From NCBI RefSeq assembly GCF_000963255.1, contig NZ_JYOV01000002.1, forward strand, positions 1 to 64,000: a DNA stretch of 64,000 nucleotides, given 5' to 3'. The translations under genes were made by a program, and so were the position numbers. The first letter of the stretch is position 1. The number at the start of each line of letters is the position of its first letter. Source of the stretch: Streptococcus infantis (GTDB lineage Bacteria; Bacillota; Bacilli; Lactobacillales; Streptococcaceae). Shown here piece by piece: positions 18,975-27,425 of the stretch. The notes beneath the pieces are model-generated. The model saw nothing but the letters and a program-made list of their open reading frames with translations, was not told where the DNA came from and searched no databases.

Positions 18975-20294
18975 ATGAATTTATTCGGATTAGTAATTGC
19001 TATTGTTTATGTTTTTATTATTAGTAAAATTCATGAATGGGTTTGTAAAGCAACTAGAAAAGACCAATATTTTTTTAGTCTTTATATATTTCTAATACCA
19101 TTAGTATTGGAAATAATTCTCTATTTCTTGAAATTAGATAGTTTTAGTTTGTCTAAATTTTTATTTCCTTTCCTCCTATTTGGTTACTTTGTTGGATTTA
19201 AGAAGTATGAGAAATCTAAGGGAATTTTTATCAGTCTATTATTTTCTCTTTTATATAATAGTACTAATAACTTTTTATCAGTAACCTTATCATCTATTAC
19301 AGGAGATGAGTTTGCATTGAAGTATAACAATTATTTTTCTCTATTTATCCTGATCTTAACTTATTTGGTTATTAAAGTTGTTGTGTCTTATTTCCATCTC
19401 GAATTTAAATATTTTGATAAAGACTATCTATATCCTTTTCTGAAGAAAGTGCTCTTTGCATTTATTTTTCTACACGTTGTCTCTTTCACTTCAGATATTG
19501 TGAGTACGATTCGTCACTTAAATGGTTTTGGAAGTATTTTATCATCCATTGTTTTTGTTGGCCTACTTTTGACTTTTTTCTCCATGAATTCTCATAAAGT
19601 TCAGATAGAAAAAGAGATTGAATTGGAACAAAAGAAGTTTGAGCAAAAACATTTACAAACTTACACGGATGAGATTGTTACTTTATATAATGAAATTCGT
19701 GGTTTTCGCCATGATTATACAGGCATGCTTGTCAGCTTAAGAATGGCGATCGAAAGTAAAGATTTACAAGAAATTGACAGAGTTTACAGTGAAGTACTTG
19801 TAAAGGCGAATCAAAAATTACGTTCAGACAAGTATACCTATTTCGATTTGAACAATATTGAGGATTCAGCACTTCGTAGTTTAATTGCCCAATCTATTGT
19901 CAATGCGAAAACTAATGATGTAGAGTACACATTAGAGGTAAAAGATATTATTACACCTTTATCTATGGAATTGTTAGATTTAGTGCGCGTGATGAGCGTT
20001 CTGCTCAATAATGCTGTTGAAGGGGCAGTTGAAAGCTATCAAAAACAACTAGAGGTAGCTATTATCAAGTTGGATCTTGAAACCCTAGTTGTCATCCAAA
20101 ACTCTTGTAAAAAAAGAAAGGTAAAATCCGAAGATTTATTTGAATTAGGATTTTCAACTAAAGGAAGACATAGAGGACTTGGACTTAATAATGTTAAAGA
20201 AATTTTAGGAAAATATGACAATGTTATTTTAGAAACAGAAATTGATAATGATGTATTTAAACAAGTAATTAGATTTAAGAGGGAACTGATATGA
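18975..20294 (+). CDS. comD: CSP receptor histidine kinase ComD
   Basis: A 439-residue HPK10-type sensor kinase. The first half (about residues 1-210) has several hydrophobic membrane segments forming the peptide-sensing domain. A coiled linker leads to the phospho-acceptor region RGFRHDYTGML and a short ATPase domain with LNNAVEGA and GLGLNNVK. It should pair with the CSP encoded upstream, and its membrane half is expected to co-vary with pherotype. Its stop overlaps comE by four bases. Confidence 0.96.
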   Translation: MNLFGLVIAIVYVFIISKIHEWVCKATRKDQYFFSLYIFLIPLVLEIILYFLKLDSFSLSKFLFPFLLFGYFVGFKKYEKSKGIFISLLFSLLYNSTNNFLSVTLSSITGDEFALKYNNYFSLFILILTYLVIKVVVSYFHLEFKYFDKDYLYPFLKKVLFAFIFLHVVSFTSDIVSTIRHLNGFGSILSSIVFVGLLLTFFSMNSHKVQIEKEIELEQKKFEQKHLQTYTDEIVTLYNEIRGFRHDYTGMLVSLRMAIESKDLQEIDRVYSEVLVKANQKLRSDKYTYFDLNNIEDSALRSLIAQSIVNAKTNDVEYTLEVKDIITPLSMELLDLVRVMSVLLNNAVEGAVESYQKQLEVAIIKLDLETLVVIQNSCKKRKVKSEDLFELGFSTKGRHRGLGLNNVKEILGKYDNVILETEIDNDVFKQVIRFKRELI

Positions 20295-21043
20295 AAGTAT
20301 TAATTTTAGAAGATATTATAGAACACCAAGTAAGGTTGGAAACAACTCTAAATAAAATTTCTAAGGAAACAAATATTCCTATCTCCTATAAAACAACAGG
20401 AAAAGTAAGAGAATTTATGGAATATGTAGAGCATGATGAAGTCAATCAGCTTTATTTTCTAGATATTGATATCAATGGGATTGAGAGAAAAGGATTTGAG
20501 GTTGCTCAATTTATTCGTCATCGCAATCCTTATGCCATTATTGTTTTTATTACAAGTCGATCTGAATTTGCTACTTTGACTTATAAATACAAAGTTTCAG
20601 CATTGGATTTTATTGATAAAGAAACCAGTGATCAAGTTTTTAAAAATAGAGTTGCCGACTGTGTGCTTTACACTAAGACTACTTTACTTGAAAACCAATC
20701 AGTCGTTGATTATTTTGATTATAGTTATAAAGGAAATGATCTTTGTATTCCTTATCATGATATTCTCTACATTGAAACAACGGGAACTTCTCATAAATTA
20801 CGAATTGTAGGTAAGAATTTTGCCAAAGAATTCTATGGAACAATGACAGATATTCAAGAAAAGGATAGGGAAACCCAACGTTTTTATCTAGCTCACAAGT
20901 CATTTTTAGTCAATATTGGTAATGTGAGAGAAATTGATCGTAAAAAAATGGAAGTTGTATTTTATGAAGATCATCGTTGTCCTATCTCTCGTCTAAAAAC
21001 TAAAAAATTGAGAGAACTAATGGCTAAAAACCAAAAAAAGTAA
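20291..21043 (+). CDS. comE: Competence response regulator ComE
   Basis: A 250-residue AgrA/LytTR-type regulator. The receiver domain has the acidic pocket LILEDI and a phospho-acceptor Asp in YFLDIDINGIE (about residue 58). The C-terminal LytTR domain (about 140-245) binds direct repeats such as the one upstream of comC. It is translationally coupled to comD through an ATGA overlap and is intact at full family length. Confidence 0.96.
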   Translation: MKVLILEDIIEHQVRLETTLNKISKETNIPISYKTTGKVREFMEYVEHDEVNQLYFLDIDINGIERKGFEVAQFIRHRNPYAIIVFITSRSEFATLTYKYKVSALDFIDKETSDQVFKNRVADCVLYTKTTLLENQSVVDYFDYSYKGNDLCIPYHDILYIETTGTSHKLRIVGKNFAKEFYGTMTDIQEKDRETQRFYLAHKSFLVNIGNVREIDRKKMEVVFYEDHRCPISRLKTKKLRELMAKNQKK

Positions 21044-21071
21044 TTGACAATTTTTGATAAATTGATATAAT
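21044..21071 (+). promoter_or_regulatory. Promoter of the tRNA-Glu relic/tRNA-Asn unit
   Basis: A perfect TTGACA (21044-21049) and a perfect TATAAT (21066-21071) are separated by 16 bases, starting directly after the comE stop. It should transcribe the damaged tRNA-Glu and then tRNA-Asn. Confidence 0.85.
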
Positions 21072-21094
21072 GGTTATATCTGCTACAGGTAGAG

Positions 21095-21158
21095 GGTCCG
21101 TTGGTTAAGAATTCGTCTTTTCATAGCGGTAACACGGGTTCGAATTCCGTACGGACTA
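21095..21158 (+). pseudogene. Degenerate tRNA-Glu (64 bases)
   Basis: Both ends match the intact tRNA-Glu at 1039-1110 (GGTCCGTTGG ... GGTTCGAAT ... CGTACGGACTA), and the TTC anticodon loop CTTTTCA is kept. Eight bases are missing from the D-arm, and the anticodon stem no longer pairs: the ACCGC side has become ATTCG and the other side is altered too. A functional cloverleaf cannot form. It probably decayed from a former working copy and is still co-transcribed with tRNA-Asn. Confidence 0.88.
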
Positions 21159-21163
21159 TTTAA

Positions 21164-21237
21164 TCCGCCATAGCTCAGTTGGTAGTAGCGCATGACTGTT
21201 AATCATGATGTCGTAGGTTCGAGTCCTACTGGCGGAG
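21164..21237 (+). tRNA. tRNA-Asn (GTT)
   Basis: A 74-base cloverleaf from TCCGCCATAGCTCAG to TGGCGGAG. The anticodon stem ATGAC/..CAT region holds loop CTGTTAA with anticodon GTT. It has a canonical GGTTCGAGTCC T-loop and lies five bases after the tRNA-Glu relic. Confidence 0.95.
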
Positions 21238-21245
21238 TCAGATGA

Positions 21246-21274
21246 AAGGAACACTAATTTGGTGTTCCTTTTTT
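21246..21274 (+). terminator. Terminator after tRNA-Asn
   Basis: AAGGAACAC and GTGTTCCTT pair across a short loop, followed by a run of T. It ends the tRNA transcript. Confidence 0.9.
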
Positions 21275-21448
21275 GATTCTTTGTTCGATGTAATGAGGGA
21301 AGGCATATTCAATATATTGAGAGAGAATGATTTTTGTCCGAAAATAAAACTAAGAAAATTGTATTACCTTAGCCTAATAAGAACAACAAAATAGGCTCCA
21401 TAATATCCATAGGGGTTTGATTTCCTATAACTATTATAGAGCTTTTTA

Positions 21449-21991
21449 TTAATTTGTATCCCCTAACATTTTCATCAAAAAGTCCGTGATTTCTTGTGGA
21501 CTTTCTTTTTTTCCGTGGGCAATCCAGGTTTGACAGACTCCAAAGAGAGCATTTGTTAGATAGACGCTACTGTATTCTAATTCTACTTCATTTAGTTTGA
21601 GTTGCATAAAACGTTTTTGAAGGTCTGTGCTCAGTAGGATGTGAAGCTTATTTCGCAGGAAATTTTGAATTTCCTTGGTTCCATTTTCAGATAAAAGAGC
21701 TGCTAGAAGCGGTTCTGATTCTAAGTATTCAAATACTTCTAGAATAGCATCTCGTTTGTGATTAGCATGTTTTTGAAAGATATATTCGAAGGTGTGAAAT
21801 AGTTTACTTTGGTAATGTTCAATCATATCGTATTTATCTTTGTAATGAGTATAGAAACTGGAGCGGCTAATTCCAGCTTTTTGTGCTAATTTAACAGTTG
21901 TAATCTGATCGAATGGTTGTTCCATCAATAATTCTACCATGGCATTTTCGATAATGCGCTTTGTTTTTAATCGTTTATTACTTTCTTGCAT
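21449..21991 (-). CDS. TetR-family transcriptional regulator
   Basis: A 180-residue TetR-type repressor. The N-terminal helix-turn-helix (about residues 10-55) includes FDQITTVKLAQKAGISRSSFYTHYKDKYDMIE. The C-terminal ligand domain resembles the TetR_C family often seen beside YhgE/Pip genes. It is divergent from the Pip-like gene, and two copies of an operator-like repeat lie in the shared 128-base gap. It probably represses both itself and the Pip gene. The ligand is unknown. Confidence 0.9.
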   Translation of the reverse strand: MQESNKRLKTKRIIENAMVELLMEQPFDQITTVKLAQKAGISRSSFYTHYKDKYDMIEHYQSKLFHTFEYIFQKHANHKRDAILEVFEYLESEPLLAALLSENGTKEIQNFLRNKLHILLSTDLQKRFMQLKLNEVELEYSSVYLTNALFGVCQTWIAHGKKESPQEITDFLMKMLGDTN

Positions 21992-22011
21992 GTTCCCTCC
22001 AGATGAACATT

Positions 22012-22030
22012 TTTAGACAATGTGTTTAAA
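22012..22030. promoter_or_regulatory. TetR operator, copy 1
   Basis: TTTAGACAATGTGTTTAAA is an imperfect palindrome (TTTA-GACA / TGTTTAAA) located 20 bases upstream of the tetR start. A near-copy lies at 22089-22107. Confidence 0.75.
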
Positions 22031-22045
22031 AATAGATTTTTTATC

Positions 22046-22073
22046 TTGTCTTTTTAATTTTTTTATGTATAAT
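22046..22073 (+). promoter_or_regulatory. Promoter of the YhgE/Pip gene
   Basis: TTGTCT (22046-22051), 16 bases, then a perfect TATAAT (22068-22073). The two operator copies flank this promoter. Confidence 0.7.
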
Positions 22074-22088
22074 CTATTATATCAAAAA

Positions 22089-22107
22089 TTTAGACAAGTA
22101 GTTTAAA
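22089..22107. promoter_or_regulatory. TetR operator, copy 2
   Basis: TTTAGACAAGTAGTTTAAA shares 16 of 19 positions with copy 1. It lies between the -10 and the start codon of the Pip gene, a position suited to blocking transcription. Confidence 0.75.
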
Positions 22108-22119
22108 AAAGGAGACAAT

Positions 22120-24783
22120 ATGTTTAAAGAATGGAAAGCAATCTTTAAAAAACCGACATTTATTATTGTCATGATAGGAATTTCCTTAATTCCAGCTCTT
22201 TACAATATCATTTTCTTATCATCAATGTGGGATCCATACGGTAAACTTTCGGAGTTACCTGTAGCAATTGTTAATAAGGATCAAGCTGCTACTTATAATG
22301 ATGAAAAACTTACTATTGGTGAAGACATGGTGTCTAATTTAAAAGATAGTGATAGTCTGGATTTTCATTTTGTAGATGAAGGTGAGGGAGAAAGAGGACT
22401 GCGGGATGGAGATTATTACATGGTTGTAACGTTGCCAAGTAATCTTTCTGAGAAAGCTTCTTCTATCCTTACAAATCATCCTGAACAGATGACGATTGAC
22501 TATCAGACATCAAGTGGTCATAGTTTTATTGCAAGCAAGATGAGTGATTCTGCCATGACACAAATCAAACAGACTGTGGCTGCTAAAGTTACTCAATCTT
22601 ATACCAAAGCTTTATTTGATAAGATGGGGGATTTAAAACTTGGTTTATCTCAAGCGGCAAATGCAAGTTTACAGTTGGCTGATGGTTCGAATCAGCTTTC
22701 TGATGGGAGTCAAACCTTATCAACCAATCTTCAAACCTTAGCTCAATCGAGTCTCACATTTTCTAATGGTGCTGATCAATTATCTACAGGATTAGGAACC
22801 TATACAGCTGGTGTAAATCAGTTAAATCTTGGTCTTGGTAATTTTAATACTGGTTTAAATCAATATACCAGCGCTATTTCACAAATCGATAATGGATTAA
22901 ACCAACTGAATTCACAGACACCGGCACTGGTATCAGGATTGACTCAACTTGATGCAGGCACACAAGCCTATACAGGTGGTGTTTCTCAACTCAATTCAGG
23001 ATTAAATCAATTTTCACTTGGTATTGATACTTATACAAATGGAGTTCAAAGTCTATCATCAGGTGCAAATCAGATTTCTACAAAATCAGAGACTCTACGT
23101 ACAGGATTAACACAACTTAATCAAGGTATTCAAGAACTTTCTACTCAATTAGATGGTGCAAACCAACAAAAAGATCAGATTAAACAATTAGCAACTAGTT
23201 TAGAGCAATTTAATCAAGCTATTCAAAATATTCAAACAGCAGATAGTGGAGAGATAACACAAGTAACAAACCAGCTTTCTAGTAGTCTATCAACGATTGC
23301 AAATTCAGCACAAAGCATCATTACTTCAAATCAATCTGAAAAAGAAACTACTTTATCAGCTATTCAATCTACGAGTGCTTATCAAAGCTTAACTCCTGAC
23401 CAACAGGCAGAGATAACTTCTGTGGTTTCTAATCAATCATCTTCTACTAGTGAATCAGCACGAACAATTTTAACTACAGTTCAAACGTTACAATCTTCTT
23501 TAGAAAATGTAACCACTCAAACAAATAGTTTAACTCAATTAAAGAATCACTCAAGTCAATTATTACCAACTGCTTCTTCAACATTGACAAGTTTGTCAAG
23601 TGGATTAACACAGGTTCAAACAGCAATTGATGGTCAGTTATTGCCAGCTAGTCAAACTCTTGCATCTGGTATTGACAGCTATACAAAATCTGTAGACCAA
23701 GTAGCTTTAGGAGCAAGTCAGTTGAGTTCGAAAAATTCGAACTTGACAGGAAGTTTCAATAAGTTGCTACAAGGCTCTAATCAGTTGACAGAAAAATCTT
23801 CTACATTGACAGGTGCTACTGCTAAATTAGCAGCGAATGGGCCAGAATTAGCAACAGGAATTGATAAACTTGCATCAGGTGTCAACCAAGTAAACAATAA
23901 AACATCAGATTTAACTGCTGGAATTAATCAATTACAAGCGGGTTCTCAACAATTAGCTGATAAATCAGACCAGCTAGTTTCAGGAGCAAATCAACTGGCT
24001 AATGGTTCTGAAAAAATAGCTAGTGGAGCAGATCAACTTGCTCAAGGATCTGAAATTTTACAATCAGGACTCGGAAAATTAAGTGATGGTTCAAGTCAAT
24101 TAAATCAAGGGTTGACAGATGCTGATAAACAATTGAATAAGGCTTCAACTGAACCAAAAAATGCAGACTTACTGGCTGATCCTCTAAGTCTTTCAAAAAC
24201 TGATACGGACCAAGTAGCAGTTAATGGAATTGCCATGGCTCCATATATGATATCAGTTGCTCTTTTTGTTGCTGCTATTTCAACTAATATGATTTTTGCT
24301 AAATTACCTTCTGGGCGCCATCCAGAAAGTCGCTGGGCTTGGTTTAAGTCTCGCTTTGAAATTAACGGTATCATTGCTGGTTTGGCAGGAGTATTAGTTT
24401 ATGGTGGAGTACATTTAATTGGACTTACTGCAGTTCACGAATTCAAAACCTTTGCTTTGATCATTTTAACCAGTCTTGCTTTCATGGCGATGGTAACAGC
24501 ATTGACAACCTGGAATTCTCGCCTAGGCGCTTTCTTCTCCTTAATTTTATTACTCCTTCAATTAGCATCAAGTGCAGGAACTTATCCTTTAGCTTTGACG
24601 AATCAATTCTTTAAAACTATTAATCCATGGTTACCTATGAGTTATTCAGTTTCAGGTTTGCGACAAACCATTTCTATGACAGGCAATATTCATAGTCAGA
24701 TTATTTTCCTTATCTTTACAGTAATGATTTTTGTTGCTTTAGGAATGCTAGCCTATCAACCTAAAAAAGCTGAAGAAGACTAA
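22120..24783 (+). CDS. YhgE/Pip-family membrane protein
   Basis: An 887-residue protein of the YhgE/Pip (phage infection protein) family. It has one N-terminal membrane segment (about 15-35), a very long extracytoplasmic region rich in Ser, Asn, Gln and Thr, then five or six C-terminal membrane segments (from about residue 705). The middle holds many degenerate repeats of the form GxxQLxxGxxxL, suggesting long coiled coils. Relatives serve as phage receptors in lactococci and resemble ABC-2/MmpL-like exporters. Function here is unknown; TetR control suggests an envelope-stress or export role. Confidence 0.9.
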   Translation: MFKEWKAIFKKPTFIIVMIGISLIPALYNIIFLSSMWDPYGKLSELPVAIVNKDQAATYNDEKLTIGEDMVSNLKDSDSLDFHFVDEGEGERGLRDGDYYMVVTLPSNLSEKASSILTNHPEQMTIDYQTSSGHSFIASKMSDSAMTQIKQTVAAKVTQSYTKALFDKMGDLKLGLSQAANASLQLADGSNQLSDGSQTLSTNLQTLAQSSLTFSNGADQLSTGLGTYTAGVNQLNLGLGNFNTGLNQYTSAISQIDNGLNQLNSQTPALVSGLTQLDAGTQAYTGGVSQLNSGLNQFSLGIDTYTNGVQSLSSGANQISTKSETLRTGLTQLNQGIQELSTQLDGANQQKDQIKQLATSLEQFNQAIQNIQTADSGEITQVTNQLSSSLSTIANSAQSIITSNQSEKETTLSAIQSTSAYQSLTPDQQAEITSVVSNQSSSTSESARTILTTVQTLQSSLENVTTQTNSLTQLKNHSSQLLPTASSTLTSLSSGLTQVQTAIDGQLLPASQTLASGIDSYTKSVDQVALGASQLSSKNSNLTGSFNKLLQGSNQLTEKSSTLTGATAKLAANGPELATGIDKLASGVNQVNNKTSDLTAGINQLQAGSQQLADKSDQLVSGANQLANGSEKIASGADQLAQGSEILQSGLGKLSDGSSQLNQGLTDADKQLNKASTEPKNADLLADPLSLSKTDTDQVAVNGIAMAPYMISVALFVAAISTNMIFAKLPSGRHPESRWAWFKSRFEINGIIAGLAGVLVYGGVHLIGLTAVHEFKTFALIILTSLAFMAMVTALTTWNSRLGAFFSLILLLLQLASSAGTYPLALTNQFFKTINPWLPMSYSVSGLRQTISMTGNIHSQIIFLIFTVMIFVALGMLAYQPKKAEED

Positions 24784-24785
24784 AA

Positions 24786-24817
24786 ACAATCGACCAATTC
24801 GGTCGATTGTTTTTTTA
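24786..24817. terminator. Bidirectional terminator (Pip/yfhO)
   Basis: A perfect 10-bp stem, ACAATCGACC with GGTCGATTGT, has a five-base loop and is flanked by A and T runs. It ends the Pip gene on the plus strand and covers the stop codon of the convergent yfhO-like gene. Confidence 0.9.
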
Positions 24818-27364
24818 TCTAGAATATTTTTTTCTTTGAATATCATAAAAAATAAAGACAATAATGGCTATAAGAGAACAACTTGCACCAGCAACAAATC
24901 CTTTTGGAATAAAGGAAAGGGTAATAGTTCCTTCACCTTCAGGAACATCAATTTTCATAAATCCAGTTTGTGCCTGTTGAATTTGTAATTTTTTACCATT
25001 TTGGTAAGCAGACCATCCTCGGTCGTAAGGAATTGTGAAAAAGATCGATGTCTCATTCTTTACCTTATAATTTACAGTGACTTTATTTTTATAAGAGCTC
25101 ACTTCTACTGGATTTTCTTTTATTTTGCGTATAGCCTCCGTATATTTCTTAGTATCTAAGCGATAGAAAGTTGGAGATTCAAATGATACTTGAGCATTTC
25201 CTGGGAACTTAACCTGGATATCAAAAGTTTGTTTATGTTCTGCATATCCAAGATTAAAAAATGTAAAAACATTATCTGTGGTAAAGGATTTTTTTTCACC
25301 ATTGACAATGATGTCAACTTGCTTTTTCTTATCGTTTGAAAAATTTAGCTTGGTCATGGAAAGGTAAACCTGACTATTATCTGGTACTTCAATGCTGTAG
25401 CTGATAGTTGCATCTTCAGTATCAGTTCCGTTTAGATTGACCACGTTGTCACCAGAATCTGTATGATGATTTATCGGATAAAAGTACTCTTCATTTAAGC
25501 CAGCAATTTGATTTAAAAATTGAGTTTGGTTATCAAGAGTATGGTCATTAAAAGTGACATCTTTGTAAAGAGACTGTGTAGCAAAAGCAATTGGGAGAGC
25601 GAATTGATTTTTATAAAGGGTTAGATTATTTTTTTGATAGCTTGGATGAAAACCATATTTATCTGGATAGGTTTCAGAAATATTGTAGCTGATTCCAAAT
25701 AAACTATCTGCAATGATAGTATTATTTGCATAACGAAGATTAAGGTTGGTACCTGAAGATTTAAAACCCAACTTATCTAACGTTGTACTTGCAGAACGAT
25801 TACGAACAGATGAAAATTGTGAGATGCCATTGTAGTTAAATTTCATGCTATCGTTTCCAGTTTGAGTTTGTAACTTTTCAGTTCGTGTAAATGTATCTGG
25901 CTGCTGTTTGGTATACTCCAAAATAGCTTCCATACTTGGAATATCTTTATCATAGGTACTACGAGAAGCAAATCCCCATTCTTTCGTAATTCCATTTAAT
26001 TGAGATGAAGCATTAAAACTAACTTCACTTACTGTAAAGATCAAAATAAGAATTGAAAAGATTTTTAGAGAAATCATTTTTCGGATAAGTGCTAATAACA
26101 ATAGTAAGTATACCACTAAGAACTCAATCGTTAAGAGTATATTTAATTTAGTTAGAAATGAATAATGATTTTTAAAATAAATGGTTGCCAGATAGCCAAA
26201 TAAAAGGAAGGTCATTGAGAATAAAATATTCCATAACTTAATATCCTTAAATCTATTTAAAACTTCTGCTGAAATATAAATCAAGAGAGTAGAGAAAATC
26301 CACGCATAGCGATGAAGAAACATATTTGGTGCGTGCATTCCTTGCCAAAATAAATCTAAGGCTTCTATATAAAAACTAACAATGATGATAATTAGTAGAG
26401 TTGCATAGCATAGTTTCACGTGAAACTTAATTGATTTTAATGTAAAGAATACAATTGTTAAGATAAAAGGAAGGAGGCCAACAAAAATCATTGGGATGGA
26501 ACCATATTTAGTTGTATCGAAAGCACCAATGAATTGTTTAGCAAACAGATCTAGATACCAACTGGCATCTGTTTTTATTTTTGTAATAGCGGTTAATTTT
26601 TCACCATGAGTTCTTAAATCAAACAAGGTTGGGAGTGTCATGATGAAACTTGTTAAACCAGCGAGTAAGGATGTTATGAAAAAATCAAGGAAAGAATACT
26701 TGCGACTTTTAAAATCCCAGGAAAGTTGGCAAAAATACCAAACTACCAAAAACAGGGCAGTCATATAACCAAAATAGTAATCTTGGATAAATAATATTGA
26801 CAAACTTGTAAAGTATAGAATGCGTTTTTTTTCCGTTATGAGTAGATGTAAACCAGTTAAAATTAAGGGGATTAAAATAAAAACATCTAACCAGGTTTTA
26901 ATCTCAAGTTGACTAACTGTAAAGCTCATTAATGCATATGAGGTAGATAGAGCTAATCGAAGTAGGGCTGGTATATTTTTGAATATTTTACTCAAGCTAA
27001 AAAAGGTTGACAGACCTATCAAGCCAAATTTCAACAAGGTTGACAGATAGACTGCGTCTGGCATGCTTGATACATCAAAAAAATAAACAAGAGGAGATAG
27101 AAAACTACCAAGATAATAACTGGACAAGGCATAAAAATTGAGACCTAGACCACTGGTAAAAGTATAAAATAGACTATCACTCCCATGTAAAATATTACGA
27201 AGATTAAGATCAAAAATAACATATTGATGAAATCCATCTCCTAATAAAGGTGAAGTATCACTGTTCCAGTAGATACCTTGAGAAAGATAGACTCCGAACA
27301 TAATCACTAGGGGAATGATGAAAGAAATAAGATGGGTCCAATAGTTTCTGAAAAATGTTTTCAT
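24815..27364 (-). CDS. YfhO-family polytopic membrane protein
   Basis: An 849-residue YfhO (DUF6541/COG4485-like) membrane protein with about a dozen hydrophobic segments in the first 480 residues, a large extracytoplasmic part and one C-terminal membrane span. The topology resembles GT-C glycosyltransferases, and B. subtilis YfhO is implicated in glycosylating lipoteichoic acid. By homology it may transfer a sugar to a wall polymer. A parS-like site lies within the gene. It is separated from the upstream ABC-F gene by a terminator. Confidence 0.88.
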   Translation of the reverse strand: MKTFFRNYWTHLISFIIPLVIMFGVYLSQGIYWNSDTSPLLGDGFHQYVIFDLNLRNILHGSDSLFYTFTSGLGLNFYALSSYYLGSFLSPLVYFFDVSSMPDAVYLSTLLKFGLIGLSTFFSLSKIFKNIPALLRLALSTSYALMSFTVSQLEIKTWLDVFILIPLILTGLHLLITEKKRILYFTSLSILFIQDYYFGYMTALFLVVWYFCQLSWDFKSRKYSFLDFFITSLLAGLTSFIMTLPTLFDLRTHGEKLTAITKIKTDASWYLDLFAKQFIGAFDTTKYGSIPMIFVGLLPFILTIVFFTLKSIKFHVKLCYATLLIIIIVSFYIEALDLFWQGMHAPNMFLHRYAWIFSTLLIYISAEVLNRFKDIKLWNILFSMTFLLFGYLATIYFKNHYSFLTKLNILLTIEFLVVYLLLLLALIRKMISLKIFSILILIFTVSEVSFNASSQLNGITKEWGFASRSTYDKDIPSMEAILEYTKQQPDTFTRTEKLQTQTGNDSMKFNYNGISQFSSVRNRSASTTLDKLGFKSSGTNLNLRYANNTIIADSLFGISYNISETYPDKYGFHPSYQKNNLTLYKNQFALPIAFATQSLYKDVTFNDHTLDNQTQFLNQIAGLNEEYFYPINHHTDSGDNVVNLNGTDTEDATISYSIEVPDNSQVYLSMTKLNFSNDKKKQVDIIVNGEKKSFTTDNVFTFFNLGYAEHKQTFDIQVKFPGNAQVSFESPTFYRLDTKKYTEAIRKIKENPVEVSSYKNKVTVNYKVKNETSIFFTIPYDRGWSAYQNGKKLQIQQAQTGFMKIDVPEGEGTITLSFIPKGFVAGASCSLIAIIVFIFYDIQRKKYSR
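26412..26427. other. parS centromere site
   Basis: AGTTTCACGTGAAACT is a perfect 16-base palindrome with the invariant GTTTCACGTGAAAC core recognised by ParB. It lies about 10.7 kb from oriC inside the yfhO-like gene. Confidence 0.9.
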
Positions 27365-27384
27365 GTTACCTCATAGAATGTTAG

Positions 27385-27415
27385 AAAACCCAGTTGGGTA
27401 ATCCAACTGAGTTTT
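27385..27415 (-). terminator. Terminator after the ABC-F gene
   Basis: On the minus strand AAAACTCAGTTGG pairs with CCAACTGGGTTTT around a short loop and ends in TTTT. It separates the ABC-F gene from yfhO. Confidence 0.85.
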
Positions 27416-27425
27416 AAAGTATTAT

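Noticed and set aside
21775-21800. A combox-like TTCGAATA on the minus strand inside tetR
   Set aside because: It lies within a coding region, in no position to serve a gene start.
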